From: Albibacillus kandeliae
Lineage (GTDB): Bacteria; Pseudomonadota; Alphaproteobacteria; Rhodobacterales; Rhodobacteraceae
Direction of reading: 5' to 3'
DNA: 60,035 bases
NCBI RefSeq assembly: GCF_003116585.1
Contig: NZ_QEHM01000017.1
Coordinates: forward strand, 1-60,035
Positions within the stretch are counted from its first letter, which is position 1, and each line of letters begins with the position of its first letter. Position numbers and translations under genes: made by a program. Below the pieces are notes generated by a model. The model did no database searches and was not told where the DNA came from. It saw nothing but the letters and a program-made list of their open reading frames with translations. Positions 24,529 to 35,265 of this stretch are shown here, piece by piece.

Positions 24529-25676
24529 GCTGTCGCCTGGACCCTGCGCACCAGCAGCGGAACAAGGATCGCCGGCACCACCATCAGGAGTGCCGCGATC
24601 ACCAGAAAGGCAACGCGGAGCCCGAACACGTCGGAGGTCAGCCCGATGAGGCTCGGACCGACGAGAAAGGCGCCGTACCCGATGATCGAGGCGCGCCCGA
24701 TGGCCGCCACCCGATGCGCGTGCGGCACCATGCGGCCCACGATCGCCATGGCCAGCGGCACGACGACCGAGACGCCAAGCCCCATCACCGCGAAACCGGC
24801 ATAGGCGACCAGCAGGGTCGGGGCGAGCGCAGCGATCACCACGCCGACCGCCGCGACGACGCAGGCGAGGCTGATCATCACTGTATCTGCCACCCGCGCG
24901 GCGATGATCTGGCCGAACAGCCGCCCGAAACCCATCGTCAGCCCAAGGATCGCGGGGCCCAGCGCACCCTCGGCGGCACCACCGCCAAGCGTGCGTTCGA
25001 GATGCAGGGCTGACCAGCCGTCCCCCGCCTGCTCGGAGAGGAACCCGATCAGGAACACCAGCCCGGCCAGCCAGACCAGCAAGTGATCCGCCCGCTGCGG
25101 GATCACCGATTCCTCGCCCGCGACCGCTGCGGGCCGCGTCCGCATCAGCGGCGTCGCCAGCAGGATCAGCCCGAGGATCCCGGCAAACACCTGCACCGGC
25201 GCCAGCCCGGCCTCGCGCAGCCCGCCCGTCACCAGGGCCATTCCGGCGTAGACAAAGGAATAGGTGCCGTGGTTCAGGTTCATCAGGGGACGGCCACGCG
25301 CCTCCTCGGCCTCGGCCACCCTCGCGTTGATGACGATGTCGAGGATACCGCTCGACGCCGAGGCGAAGACCATGCCGAAGGTGAAGAACACGAGATTGGT
25401 CGCGACCGAGGGAATCAGGATGCTCGCCCCCACTGCGACCGACGCGACAGCGACGGAGAATCGGCCAAGCCGCCGGTCGACCGCCGGGGCCACCCACATG
25501 GCGGCCAGCGCCCCTAGGCTCGAAACCAGGAAACACATGCCGAACTGTGCGTCCGACGCACCGATCTGGGCCTTCAGCACCGGCACCTGCGCAGCAAATG
25601 CAGCCCATACGAGCCCCATTGCCGCAAACCCTAGTGCCGGGGCGCGGCTTGCTCTTATATCATTGACGAATCCCAT
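24525..25676 (-). CDS. MFS transporter, YbjJ/FucP-like
   Basis: A 383-residue, 12-helix major facilitator. I used the ATG at 25674-25676 ([17 protein letters not shown]), since the longer frame adds a charged non-homologous stretch. The opening [20 protein letters not shown] and the [24 protein letters not shown] segment recall the YbjJ-like MFS group, whose substrates are mostly unknown. It converges on lldD with a 4-base overlap and is divergent from rplY. Transport of a sugar or organic acid is a guess. Confidence 0.82.
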   Translation of the reverse strand: MGFVNDIRASRAPALGFAAMGLVWAAFAAQVPVLKAQIGASDAQFGMCFLVSSLGALAAMWVAPAVDRRLGRFSVAVASVAVGASILIPSVATNLVFFTFGMVFASASSGILDIVINARVAEAEEARGRPLMNLNHGTYSFVYAGMALVTGGLREAGLAPVQVFAGILGLILLATPLMRTRPAAVAGEESVIPQRADHLLVWLAGLVFLIGFLSEQAGDGWSALHLERTLGGGAAEGALGPAILGLTMGFGRLFGQIIAARVADTVMISLACVVAAVGVVIAALAPTLLVAYAGFAVMGLGVSVVVPLAMAIVGRMVPHAHRVAAIGRASIIGYGAFLVGPSLIGLTSDVFGLRVAFLVIAALLMVVPAILVPLLVRRVQATA

Positions 25677-25831
25677 GCTCTGGCCTTGGCACGCCATTCC
25701 GATCCTGGCAAGCGGGCTCGCTCCGAGGGGCCGGGAAAAGGCCTTTTCAAAGCGGGGAAAGCCGTCTATACGCGCGGCTTCACGCGGGACTACAGCCTTG
25801 GAGGAGTCCCGCCCCATTAGGAGAAATACAC

Positions 25832-26458
25832 ATGGCTGGAGAGATTCCTGATCTCGTAGTCCTGGAACGCACGGGGACAGGCAAGGGCGCCGCTCGTCAG
25901 GCGCGCCGCGCCGGTATGGTTCCGGGGATCGTTTTTGGTGGCGAGCACGACCCGCTTCCGATTCAAATCCCGTTCAACGCGCTGTTCAAAAAGCTGAAGG
26001 CCGGTCGCTTCAAGTCGACCCTTTTCAACCTCAAGGTTGAAGGCCACGAAGACGTCCGCGTGATCTGCCGCGACGTTCAGCGTGACGTGGTCAAGGACCT
26101 GCCGACCCACGTCGACTTCATGCGCCTGCGCCGTACCACCAAGATCAACCTCTTCATCGCGGTTGAAGTGATCGGCCAAGACAACTGCCCCGGCCTGCGC
26201 AAGGGCGGCGTCCTGACGCTGGTGCGCCCCGAAGTCGAACTGGTCGTGACCGCCGGCGAAATCCCGGATCACATCACCATCGACCTGACCGGCCACAACA
26301 TCGGTGACACCATCACCATCTCGCAAGCTCAGCTGCCGGAAGGCGTGAAGCCGACGATCGACCGCGACTTCGTGATTGCGAACATCTCGGCCCCGTCGGG
26401 CCTGCGCTCCTCCGGCGACGCCGAGGAAGCAACCGAGGAGGATGGCGAAGAGGCCTGA
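25832..26458 (+). CDS. rplY: 50S ribosomal protein L25 (CTC form)
   Basis: A 208-residue 5S rRNA-binding protein with the N-terminal L25 domain ([37 protein letters not shown]) and the C-terminal TL5/CTC domain, ending in an acidic tail ([11 protein letters not shown]). AGGAGA precedes the ATG at good spacing. The two-domain form is usual in alphaproteobacteria. It is followed by an intrinsic terminator and then pth, a common pairing in this class. Confidence 0.96.
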   Translation: MAGEIPDLVVLERTGTGKGAARQARRAGMVPGIVFGGEHDPLPIQIPFNALFKKLKAGRFKSTLFNLKVEGHEDVRVICRDVQRDVVKDLPTHVDFMRLRRTTKINLFIAVEVIGQDNCPGLRKGGVLTLVRPEVELVVTAGEIPDHITIDLTGHNIGDTITISQAQLPEGVKPTIDRDFVIANISAPSGLRSSGDAEEATEEDGEEA

Positions 26459-26486
26459 TCCTCTCGTCGGACACCATCGAATGCGG

Positions 26487-26520
26487 AACGGGGCCCCTGC
26501 GGCCCCGTTTCTGTTTCCGG
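26487..26520 (+). terminator. Terminator after rplY
   Basis: A perfect 9-bp stem AACGGGGCC/GGCCCCGTT (26487-26495 and 26501-26509), loop CCCTGC-like 5 bases, followed by TCTGTTT. It lies about 30 bases past the rplY stop and 110 bases before pth. Confidence 0.75.
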
Positions 26521-26620
26521 GCGACGCTTCCGTCGCGGAGGGGCCTTGCATAGCAACTGGAATCTTTTCGAAATTCAGGGCATGAAAGACCAGTTTGACT
26601 GACCTATCGGAGTTTTTTCC

Positions 26621-27325
26621 ATGAAACTGATTGTGGGCCTCGGAAATCCCGGCAGCAAATACGCCCGGAACCGTCACAACATCGGCTTCATGGCAGTGGA
26701 CCGGATCGCCGGGGATCACGGCTTTGGTCCGTGGAAGGCGAAGTTCCAGGGGGAGATCGCCGAGGGGCGCCTCGGGGGCGACAAGGCGATCCTGCTCAAG
26801 CCCGCGACCTTCATGAACCTCTCGGGCCAGTCGGTCGGTGAAGCCATGCGCTTCTACAAGCTCGAACCAGCCGACGTGATCGTGTTCCACGACGAACTCG
26901 ACCTCGCCCCGGCCAAGGTGCGGGTCAAGCAGGGCGGCGGCCATGCCGGCCACAACGGTCTGCGCTCGATCCACCAGCACATCGGCCCCGACTATGCCCG
27001 CGTCCGCCTCGGCGTTGGCCATCCGGGCCGCAAGGAGCTCGTGGCGGGCTACGTGCTGCACGACTTCGCCAAGGCCGACGAAGAGTGGCTCGACGACGTG
27101 CTGCGGGGCCTCTCCGATGGCGCCGATCACCTCGCCGCCGGAGACAGCGGCAAGTTCCAGAACGTGGTCGCCCTGCGCACCGCCCCGCCGCGCTCGTCCA
27201 AATCTCCCGCACCCGCGCCCGACAAGGCCCGGGCTCCGGCCAGCCCTGCCCCCGCCCCCAAACCGGCGGAAGAGGCGGAAGACAGCCGTTCGCCCATGCA
27301 GAAGCTGCTGGACCGCTTCAAATGA
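26621..27325 (+). CDS. pth: Peptidyl-tRNA hydrolase
   Basis: A 234-residue enzyme that frees tRNA from peptidyl-tRNA dropped from ribosomes. The family signatures are [18 protein letters not shown] (with the catalytic His of the NRHN motif near residue 21), [13 protein letters not shown] and HDELDL. The catalytic core ends near residue 190; a proline/alanine-rich tail of about 40 residues ([21 protein letters not shown]) then ends in [17 protein letters not shown] site precedes the ATG. The DUF2332 gene overlaps its stop by 4 bases (ATGA). Confidence 0.97.
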   Translation: MKLIVGLGNPGSKYARNRHNIGFMAVDRIAGDHGFGPWKAKFQGEIAEGRLGGDKAILLKPATFMNLSGQSVGEAMRFYKLEPADVIVFHDELDLAPAKVRVKQGGGHAGHNGLRSIHQHIGPDYARVRLGVGHPGRKELVAGYVLHDFAKADEEWLDDVLRGLSDGADHLAAGDSGKFQNVVALRTAPPRSSKSPAPAPDKARAPASPAPAPKPAEEAEDSRSPMQKLLDRFK

Positions 27326-28350
27326 GGATGGCCGCCGCCATGCGCGCACAGGCCCGCGCCTGTGCCGGTCTCGGGTCGCCGTTCATGGCGCGCCTGCTGA
27401 CCCTGCTGGCCGACAACTGGTCCTCCGACAGCGTACTGGGCCGCAGCTGCGACGACTGGGTGGGCGATCTCGGCCCCTCCGGCGCCTCTCTGCCGCTGCG
27501 CCTTGCCGGGGCCCTGCATGCCCTCGTCCTGACCGGGCGGGCGCCCGCACTCGCCGCTGTCTACCCTCCGAACGAGACTGCAGACGATGTTCTGATCCGC
27601 ACCGTGCTTGCCGCGATCGACACACACCAGGCCTTCGTCCTCGACTGGATGAAATCGCCGCCCCAGACCAACGAGGTGCGCCGCTCCTCGGCGCTGATCC
27701 CGGCGGCCCACTGGATCGCGGCGCGCCACTCGCTGCCCTTCATGACCTCCGAACTCGGCGCCAGCGCCGGGCTCAACCTCATGTGGGATTCCTTTGCCCT
27801 CGATACCCCCGCCGGATCGCTGGGCCCCAGGGACCCCGCCCTTGTTCTGCAACCGGACTGGAGCGGCCCCTTCCCCGCCGACGCCGGTGTCCGGGTGAAC
27901 GACCGCGCGGGCGTGGACCTGAAACCGCTCGACATGCGCGACCCGGAACAGGTGCTCCGCCTCTTCGCCTATCTCTGGCCCGACCAGCCGCACCGGGCCG
28001 AACTGACCCGCGCCGCCATCGCGGTCCAGACCGTCCGACCCGAGGCGGGCGACGCGATCAGCTGGCTGGAACGACGGCTCGCAACCCAGCCCGCAGGCAC
28101 GCTGCACCTGATCTACCACACCATCGCCTGGCAATACTTCCCGGCCGAGCGTCAGCAGGTCGGCACCGCGCTGATCGAAGAGGCCGGGGCACGGGCCACG
28201 ACCGACCGGCCCCTCGCCTGGCTCGGGATGGAAGCCGACGGCAATGGCGACGGCGCCGCGCTGACCCTGCGCCTCTGGCCGGACAACCTGACCGTCACGC
28301 TGGCCCGGGTCGATTTCCACGGCCGCTGGGTCAAATGGCTGGTCGACTGA
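27322..28350 (+). CDS. DUF2332-family protein
   Basis: A roughly 342-residue protein of the DUF2332 family, for which I know no established activity. Typical stretches are [41 protein letters not shown] and the C-terminal [10 protein letters not shown] and [12 protein letters not shown]. The sequence has no signal peptide or transmembrane segment. The [10 protein letters not shown] stretch resembles a nucleotide or SAM-binding loop, so a methyltransferase-like fold is conceivable. I chose the ATG at 27322 because it overlaps the pth stop as ATGA; ATGs at 27328 and 27340 are alternatives. Confidence 0.78.
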   Translation: MRMAAAMRAQARACAGLGSPFMARLLTLLADNWSSDSVLGRSCDDWVGDLGPSGASLPLRLAGALHALVLTGRAPALAAVYPPNETADDVLIRTVLAAIDTHQAFVLDWMKSPPQTNEVRRSSALIPAAHWIAARHSLPFMTSELGASAGLNLMWDSFALDTPAGSLGPRDPALVLQPDWSGPFPADAGVRVNDRAGVDLKPLDMRDPEQVLRLFAYLWPDQPHRAELTRAAIAVQTVRPEAGDAISWLERRLATQPAGTLHLIYHTIAWQYFPAERQQVGTALIEEAGARATTDRPLAWLGMEADGNGDGAALTLRLWPDNLTVTLARVDFHGRWVKWLVD

Positions 28351-28424
28351 ACCACGGCTGACTTGCCCGCCGCCCTCGACACCTGCAATGGTGACACCGG
28401 CGAACAGTGGGAGGAGCCACCTGA

Positions 28425-29582
28425 ATGTTCTGGCAATGGACCCGGCGCGTCATCCTAATGGCGGTGCTTGCAATTCTCGTGGTCGGGTTTCTGAACCGCG
28501 AGCAGCTCTTGCGCCTCTGGTCGGTCAATTCCCTGTTCTCCGAGGACCGGATCGTCGCGAACTTCTCGCACATGGACACCATGTTCCTGACCACCCCCCT
28601 GCCCCGCGGCGCCGGGCCCGTCAGCACGCTGCCCAAGGGCAAGGACATGACCCTGCCCGACGACGCCGAGAGCTGGATCCGCGACCGCGCCCTGACCTCG
28701 CTTCTGGTCATGAAGGACGGGCAAATCCGCTACGAGAACTACTTCCTCGATACCGGCCCGCAAGACCTGCGCATCTCCTGGTCCCTCGCCAAGAGCTACC
28801 TCTCCGCCCTCTTCGGCGTTCTGGTATCCGAGGGCGCCATCGCATCCCTTGACGACCCGGTCACCCGCTACGCGCCCTCGCTGACCGGCAGTGCCTATGA
28901 CGGGGCCAGCATCCGCAATGTCCTGAACATGGCCAGCGGCGTGACCTTCGACGAGGACTACCTGGACTACAACTCCGACATCAACCGGATGGGCCGTGTC
29001 ATCGCGCTCGGCGGCAGGCTCGACGATTTCGCCGCCAGCCTGCACGAGCGTTTCACCGAACCCGGGACGGAATGGCAATATGTCTCGATCGACACCCACG
29101 TCATCGGCATGGTGATCCGGGGCGCCACTGGCCGCCCGGTACCCGAACTGCTGGTCGAGAAGATCATTGCACCGCTCGGCATGGAGCAACCGGGCTACTA
29201 CCTGACCGACGGCGCGGGCGTGGCCTTCGTGCTGGGCGGACTGAACCTGACAACCCGCGACTACGCCCGTTTCGGCCAGATGGTCGCGCAAAAGGGTGAT
29301 TACGGCGGACAGCAGGTGGTGCCCGCCGACTGGCTGGCCGAATCCATCGCGCCATCTGCCCCGACCGAGCCGGGTCATATCGGCTATGGCTACCAGTGGT
29401 GGATTCCCGTCGGGGCCCACGAGGGCGAAGTTCTGGGGCGTGGCATTTACGGCCAATACATATACATTGACCAGAGCCGGGACGTGGTAATCGTGGTCAC
29501 CGCCGCCGATCTCGGTTTTCGCGAACCCGGCGTGAACGACGCCAACATTGAGATGATGCGCAGGATCGCCGGACGCCTCTGA
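28425..29582 (+). CDS. Membrane-anchored serine hydrolase, beta-lactamase/class C fold
   Basis: A 385-residue protein with an N-terminal hydrophobic helix (residues about 7-24, signal anchor) and a beta-lactamase-like domain. The catalytic SxxK is S120-L-A-K123, the second motif is Y-V-S in EWQYVSID, and a third motif H-I-G lies near the C-terminus. The domain should face the periplasm. Family members include carboxylesterases, D-aminopeptidases and penicillin-binding-protein-like esterases; beta-lactam resistance is not implied. It follows the DUF2332 gene by 74 bases on the same strand. Confidence 0.85.
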   Translation: MFWQWTRRVILMAVLAILVVGFLNREQLLRLWSVNSLFSEDRIVANFSHMDTMFLTTPLPRGAGPVSTLPKGKDMTLPDDAESWIRDRALTSLLVMKDGQIRYENYFLDTGPQDLRISWSLAKSYLSALFGVLVSEGAIASLDDPVTRYAPSLTGSAYDGASIRNVLNMASGVTFDEDYLDYNSDINRMGRVIALGGRLDDFAASLHERFTEPGTEWQYVSIDTHVIGMVIRGATGRPVPELLVEKIIAPLGMEQPGYYLTDGAGVAFVLGGLNLTTRDYARFGQMVAQKGDYGGQQVVPADWLAESIAPSAPTEPGHIGYGYQWWIPVGAHEGEVLGRGIYGQYIYIDQSRDVVIVVTAADLGFREPGVNDANIEMMRRIAGRL

Positions 29583-29628
29583 CCGCCCCGGCCACTGCCG
29601 GACAAGGACAGGAAGGACGAGGGCCACA

Positions 29629-30006
29629 ATGGAGCCGGACGAGAAGATCAACGTACTGGGCGAGGCCCTGACGCCCTGCTCATTCGACCCCGTCACCGGC
29701 TTCTTCCGGGACGGCCACTGCAACACCTGCACCGAGGATCAGGGCAGCCACACCGTCTGCGCGGTGATGACGGACGAATTCCTCGCCTATTCCAAGTATG
29801 TCGGCAACGACCTGTCGACCCCGCGCCCCGAGTTCCGGTTCAAGGGGCTCAGGGCGGGCGACCAGTGGTGCCTCTGCGCCGGCCGGTTCCTGCAGGCGGC
29901 AGACGAGGGCTGCGGCCCGCGCGTCAACCTCGCCGCCACGCACCGCCGCGCGCTCGAGATCGTGCCGCTCGAAGTGCTCGAAGCCCACGCGGTCGAGGCG
30001 GACTGA
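29629..30006 (+). CDS. DUF2237-family protein
   Basis: A 125-residue small soluble protein of the DUF2237 family, recognised by NVLGEALTPCS, FFRDGHCNTC, GSHTVCAVMT and GDQWCLCAGRFLQA. It contains seven cysteines, several in conserved positions, but no classical metal-binding spacing. The function of the family is not known to me. It lies 46 bases after the serine hydrolase gene and converges on an exported unknown protein with a 1-base gap. Confidence 0.85.
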   Translation: MEPDEKINVLGEALTPCSFDPVTGFFRDGHCNTCTEDQGSHTVCAVMTDEFLAYSKYVGNDLSTPRPEFRFKGLRAGDQWCLCAGRFLQAADEGCGPRVNLAATHRRALEIVPLEVLEAHAVEAD

Positions 30007-30007
30007 T

Positions 30008-30898
30008 CTAGCGCGCAGGCATCTGCACGCAGTCAACCTGCGATGCGCGGTCAAAGGTCAGCCCGTCCAGCGCCGCGCGCGCCCCGCAGAGCGACGGCTT
30101 GCAGGACCAGTCGGCATCGGTCAGGCGCACGCCCTGCGTCGCGGTGATGAGGAACTCCAGCCGGCAGGGGCCGCCGTCCAGCGTCTCTTCATAGACCCAG
30201 CCCACCCCGGTCCAGCGCGCCTCGCCGCGCGCCATGCAGAAATGCCCGTTGCCCTGCACGCTCTCCACGTCGAACTGGGCACGCCCGTCCGCCGCGACGT
30301 CCAGTTGCAGGGTGTCTCCGCCCGTCATGTAGCAATAGCGCGCGGCCTCGCCGGGATAGGCCGCGCCCTGGCTTTCCTTCTCGGCGGACTGGGCGATCTC
30401 GGCCTCCAGCGCGGTCTTGGCCTTGCAGTCGATCTGCGAGACCCGGTAGCCAGGCCCGGTGATGTCGTCGATCTTCCAGTAGCCGTCCTCGGCGATGAAG
30501 TCATAGGTGACCCGGTAAAGCGCCCCGAAGTTTCGGAACGATGCGGTCACGCTGCGGGCCTGATTGTCGCCGGTCGAGGTCACGGTGAGGCTCTGGGCAA
30601 TCTCGTTGGCGTTGAAATCATTGCCCGGCACGTCGAAGGCATAGTCGACGCAGGCCAGCATCTGGAACTCGGAATAGGTGTCGTTGGCGTCGTAGAAGGC
30701 GACCATCCGCTGCGACAGGTACTGCGACCGGTTCGCCGGGGCCGACAGGTAGGCAAGCCCCTTGGTCTCGGCCGGACCCAGCGCGGCCAGCGAGGTGTAG
30801 ATCCAGCTGACGGTATCCTCGGGCCCCTCCGCCCGGACCGGACCGGCAAGAACCGCCGCGATGATGACCGACCAGATCGCCCAGAATGCCCTTGTCAT
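30008..30898 (-). CDS. Exported protein of unknown function
   Basis: A 296-residue protein with a clear signal peptide: positive start, hydrophobic core WAIWSVIIAAVLAG and a likely cleavage after VRA (about residue 23). The mature part begins EGPEDTVSWIYTSLAALG and contains regularly spaced cysteines in the C-terminal half (near CYM, FCMARG, CRLEF, CKPSLC, CVQMPAR), which suggests disulfides in the periplasm. The first half looks like a DUF3828/NTF2-like accessory domain, the second a lipocalin-like beta-rich region, but neither is firmly supported. I do not recognise the function. It converges with the DUF2237 gene. Confidence 0.7.
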   Translation of the reverse strand: MTRAFWAIWSVIIAAVLAGPVRAEGPEDTVSWIYTSLAALGPAETKGLAYLSAPANRSQYLSQRMVAFYDANDTYSEFQMLACVDYAFDVPGNDFNANEIAQSLTVTSTGDNQARSVTASFRNFGALYRVTYDFIAEDGYWKIDDITGPGYRVSQIDCKAKTALEAEIAQSAEKESQGAAYPGEAARYCYMTGGDTLQLDVAADGRAQFDVESVQGNGHFCMARGEARWTGVGWVYEETLDGGPCRLEFLITATQGVRLTDADWSCKPSLCGARAALDGLTFDRASQVDCVQMPAR

Positions 30899-31089
30899 AT
30901 CCGTTCCTTCCTCCGGCCCCTGCGGGCGACTTTAAGCCCCGTGCAGCACGGATCAAGACGCCAATGCGGCCCCCCGCGCACGGCGTCGCATTGACCGTTC
31001 GCAGGCACGGGTGCTACGCCCGGTACCGAAGCCAGCGCCGACACCCCGTGCCGCAGCAGCCAGCCCGAACATCCAGCAAAGGAATGGCC

Positions 31090-31410
31090 ATGAGCTATAT
31101 CGCTATGAACCGCTTCAAGATTCTGCCCGGCAAGGAAGACCTGTTCGAATCCATCTGGAGATCGCGCGAGTCCCACCTCAAGGAAGTTCCGGGGTTTCAG
31201 GAATTCCGCCTTCTCAAGGGGCCCGAGGGCGAGGGGTATCGCCTCTACTCCAGCCACGTGATCTGGGAGAGCGCCGAGGCCTTCGAGAACTGGACCAAGT
31301 CCGAGCATTTCCGCGCCGCCCACAAGGACGCCGGCAACAGCGGCACCCGCGAGGCGCTCGCCGGGCCGCCGCAGTTCGAAGGCTTCGAGACCGTCATCCA
31401 CGAGGCATGA
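31090..31410 (+). CDS. IsdG-type antibiotic-biosynthesis-monooxygenase fold protein, likely heme-degrading
   Basis: A 106-residue ABM-domain protein. With the ATG at 31090 (GGA 6 bases upstream; an ATG at 31084 directly abuts the site) the sequence starts MSYIAMNRFKILPGKE. It carries N7, W68 and H78, the residues and spacing of the catalytic triad N7/W67/H77 of Staphylococcus IsdG heme-degrading monooxygenases. The FENWTKSEHFRAAH motif is diagnostic. It probably forms a dimer and cleaves heme to release iron in the cytoplasm. No heme-uptake genes are adjacent. Its name is left blank because orthology to a named gene cannot be shown. Confidence 0.8.
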   Translation: MSYIAMNRFKILPGKEDLFESIWRSRESHLKEVPGFQEFRLLKGPEGEGYRLYSSHVIWESAEAFENWTKSEHFRAAHKDAGNSGTREALAGPPQFEGFETVIHEA

Positions 31411-31431
31411 CCGGCGATCCCGCCCGGTCAC

Positions 31432-31459
31432 GCGCGGCGGCGCATTGCGTCCGCCGCGC
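31432..31459. repeat. Perfect inverted repeat between the IsdG-type gene and the sulfatase
   Basis: A perfect 9-bp stem GCGCGGCGG/CCGCCGCGC (31432-31440 and 31451-31459) with a 10-base loop lies 21 bases after the stop codon at 31410. There is no T-tract, so it may be a stabilising or Rho-linked hairpin. Confidence 0.4.
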
Positions 31460-31504
31460 GCCTTGCTAGAGTTTCCCGACCGAGCCCGTGACCGAGAGAC
31501 GCGA

Positions 31505-32815
31505 ATGCCGAAGCCCCAGAAAAACGTACTCCTGATCAGCTTCGACGACGCCTTCTCGTTCTGGCACTACAAGACGATCTTCGGCGCGGAACTGCAGACC
31601 CCGAACCTCGACCGCATCTGCGCCGAATCCACCGCCTTTCACGCGGCCTACTGCCAATCCCCGCTCTGCGGCCCCTCGCGCGCCAGTTTCATGTCGGGGC
31701 GCACGCCGCATCAGACCCGCGTTTTCGACAACGACACCTCGGTTTTCGAAGCCGTCCCCCCGCGCGAGATGTGGCCCTACCGGCTCAAGTCCGCCGGTTA
31801 CTTCTGTTCCTCCGGTGGCAAGGTCCACCACGGCTTCAAGCCGTTGCAGGAAGAGATCCACGAGGTGCTCTACTCCGATCACCGCAAGGGCTTTCGCATC
31901 GACACCAAGCTGCGGGAGGAATTCGAGCAGAGCCGCAGCGGCGGCAATGGCGGCGGTATATCCACCACCGACCCCAAGGACGACGGCTATTATCACGACG
32001 CCCAGTCGGCGGCCTCCTTCGTCGATTTCATCGGCTCCTACGACGGCAGCGCCCCCTTCTACCGCGAGGTCGGCTTCTACAGCCCGCACAGCCCCTTCAT
32101 CACGCCTCACCGGTTCAAGGAAATGTACCCGGTCAGCGCCTTCCAGATGCCCGCGTCCTGGTCCGAGGGCTTCCAGAATTGCGCCTTCTCCGACGTCACC
32201 GTGCGCAAGAACTTCGGCCTCGACAACGCGCGCAAGTGGAAGAAGAGCGTGCGCAACTACTTCTCGGCGGTCAGCCACGGCGACCACCACCTCGGCACCG
32301 TCTGGGATGCGCTCAAGGCCTCGCCCTACGCCGACAACACGATGGTCGTGATCCTGACCGACCACGGCCACCACCTCGGAGAGCGCAGCCGCTTCGGCAA
32401 GTCGACCCTCTGGGAACAGTCCGCGCTTGTGCCCTTCATCATCCACGACCCCGAGCGCCCCACACCCAGAGTGGTCAACGACCCGGTCGCGCTGCTCGAC
32501 GTCGGGCCCACCATCCTCGACACCCTCGGCCTCGGCGCGATGGAGCAGTGTGCAGGCGGCTCCCTGCGCCCGGTCGTCGAAGGCGGAGAGGCTGACCCCG
32601 AACGCGCCGTCCCCACCTTCAACCCCATCGGCTCCGCCATCCGGAAGGGACGCTACCGCTTCATCCGCTACCGCGACGGCAGTACCGAGCTCTACGATAT
32701 CGAGGCGGACTGGTGGCAGCAAAAGCTGCTGGGCCCAGATCATCCGGCATACGCCGGGATGGCCGCCGCCCACCGCGCCTGCTGCGCCGACTACGGCGCG
32801 CCCGCCTACGCCTGA
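31505..32815 (+). CDS. Sulfatase (formylglycine-dependent)
   Basis: A 436-residue alkaline-phosphatase-superfamily enzyme. The start is the ATG at 31505 (MPKPQKNVLLISFDDAF). The metal ligands DD are at 14-15 and the formylglycine motif C-G-P-S-R begins at C55, followed by MSGR; this cysteine must be converted by a maturase that is not in the window. The GKVHHG and TDHGHHLGE motifs match the family. There is no signal peptide, so it appears cytosolic, as in choline-sulfatase or phosphonate monoester hydrolase relatives. The substrate is unknown. Confidence 0.88.
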   Translation: MPKPQKNVLLISFDDAFSFWHYKTIFGAELQTPNLDRICAESTAFHAAYCQSPLCGPSRASFMSGRTPHQTRVFDNDTSVFEAVPPREMWPYRLKSAGYFCSSGGKVHHGFKPLQEEIHEVLYSDHRKGFRIDTKLREEFEQSRSGGNGGGISTTDPKDDGYYHDAQSAASFVDFIGSYDGSAPFYREVGFYSPHSPFITPHRFKEMYPVSAFQMPASWSEGFQNCAFSDVTVRKNFGLDNARKWKKSVRNYFSAVSHGDHHLGTVWDALKASPYADNTMVVILTDHGHHLGERSRFGKSTLWEQSALVPFIIHDPERPTPRVVNDPVALLDVGPTILDTLGLGAMEQCAGGSLRPVVEGGEADPERAVPTFNPIGSAIRKGRYRFIRYRDGSTELYDIEADWWQQKLLGPDHPAYAGMAAAHRACCADYGAPAYA

Positions 32816-32830
32816 GGCCCGCGCAAGAAA

Positions 32831-32856
32831 AAAGGCGGGCCCGAGAGCCCGCCTTT
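32831..32856 (-). terminator. Terminator between the sulfatase and trpB
   Basis: A perfect 10-bp stem AAAGGCGGGC/GCCCGCCTTT (32831-32840 and 32847-32856) with a 6-base loop. On the minus strand it is followed by a T-run ending in CTTGC, so it ends the trp unit. It lies 30 bases past the trpB stop and also 15 bases past the convergent sulfatase stop. Confidence 0.85.
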
Positions 32857-32885
32857 CCGATAGCCGATCAGGGTGAACGCGCAGT

Positions 32886-34115
<1,230 letters not shown>

Positions 34116-34141
34116 CTCTTCCTCCTTGGAACGGGTTAGCT

Positions 34142-34516
34142 TTACGCGCCCCGCCCGGGAAGATCCATGCCGTTTTCACCCTGCAGCCCGTGCTGCGCCG
34201 CGGACCAGCGCGCCCGCGCCTCCGCCGATTCCGGCATGACCTCCGCGGGAAAATGGTGGAACCGGAACACCTCCGCGATGACCGGGGCCCGCCGCTGCAG
34301 ACGTCCGTGCGCGCCAGTCGTCGCGTAGCTCTTCATCGCCGCAGCCGAGTCCCAGAGCGTCAGCGAGAAGAAGCCCTCCGGACCGGGAAACACCTGCGCT
34401 CCAAGGCACCCTTGTGCGCGTCGGGCCTGCCTCAGCGCAAGAAAGGATCGGAACGCGAATTCCGGTGCGGCCCAGGCTGCACGAACCCTGAGACCGCCGA
34501 TGACGGCAATCGGCAT
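34142..34516 (-). CDS. Small protein with ABM-like fold embedded between trpF and trpB
   Basis: A 124-residue protein I do not recognise with certainty. The pattern [47 protein letters not shown] is that of a dimeric alpha/beta-barrel (ABM-like) domain: two strands, a helix and a final LW.S...M strand-helix. No asparagine/histidine catalytic set is obvious, and a charged tail follows. It lies in the same orientation between trpF (67 bases) and trpB (26 bases), so it is likely co-transcribed. Its role in tryptophan metabolism or monooxygenase chemistry is open. Confidence 0.65.
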   Translation of the reverse strand: MPIAVIGGLRVRAAWAAPEFAFRSFLALRQARRAQGCLGAQVFPGPEGFFSLTLWDSAAAMKSYATTGAHGRLQRRAPVIAEVFRFHHFPAEVMPESAEARARWSAAQHGLQGENGMDLPGRGA

Positions 34517-34583
34517 GATGGGAAATCCTCGTTGATGCTGGGGATACGCGCTGGCGTTCCCCGTGGATCAACGATGTCCCGGT

Positions 34584-35219
34584 TCAGGCGGCCGCAGCCC
34601 CAAAGGCCGCGATCAGCCCGGCATCCTTCACACCGCGCTCCCGCTCGATCCCGGTCGAGACATCGACCTGCCGCGCACCCGTCAGCCGGATGGCCTCTGC
34701 CACGTTGTCGGGGGTCAGCCCGCCCGCGAGCATCCAGGGCACCGGCCAGCGGCGTCCGGCGATCAGCCGCCAGTCAAACGCCAGCCCGTTCCCGCCCGGC
34801 AGTTCCGCGCCCTTCGGCGCCTTGGCATCAAGGAGGATCTGATCGGCAACCTTGAGATAGCGTTCGAGGGTCTCGAGGTCCGCCTCGTCGGCGACGCCCA
34901 CCGCCTTCATCACCGGAAGGCCATAGCGCTCCTTCACTTCGCGGACGCGCTCGGGGCTTTCCTTGCCATGAAGCTGTAGCATGTCGAGCGCGACGCCATC
35001 GGTGATCCGGTCCAGCAGCGCGTTGTCCGCATCCACGGTCAGCGCGACCTTCGCGATCCCCTGCGGCACCAGCAGCGCCAGCGGTGCGGCAGCCTCGACC
35101 GTCAGGGCGCGGGGCGAGGGAGGAAAGAAGACAAACCCGACATAGGCCGCATTCGCCGCTGCGGCGGCTTCGATATCCTCGGGGCGGGTCAGCCCGCAAT
35201 ATTTGACGCGCGTCTGCAT
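34584..35219 (-). CDS. trpF: Phosphoribosylanthranilate isomerase
   Basis: A 211-residue TIM-barrel enzyme of tryptophan biosynthesis. The start is the ATG at 35217-35219 ([16 protein letters not shown]). The catalytic cysteine is C8 in KYCG, the general acid aspartate lies in LTVDADN, and the phosphate-binding end reads [10 protein letters not shown] and VDVSTGIE. It belongs to the ihfB-lapA-trpF-(unknown)-trpB series on the minus strand. Confidence 0.96.
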   Translation of the reverse strand: MQTRVKYCGLTRPEDIEAAAAANAAYVGFVFFPPSPRALTVEAAAPLALLVPQGIAKVALTVDADNALLDRITDGVALDMLQLHGKESPERVREVKERYGLPVMKAVGVADEADLETLERYLKVADQILLDAKAPKGAELPGGNGLAFDWRLIAGRRWPVPWMLAGGLTPDNVAEAIRLTGARQVDVSTGIERERGVKDAGLIAAFGAAAA

Positions 35220-35265
35220 GACCCTTCCCTTACGCCCAAAGCGCATAAAGGAAAAGCGCCCGCCG

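Noticed and set aside
30899-31089. Possible small gene in front of the IsdG-type protein
   Set aside because: The long open frame (30886 onward) lacks a ribosome-binding site and family resemblance; the ATG at 31090 with GGA 6 bases upstream is the better start.
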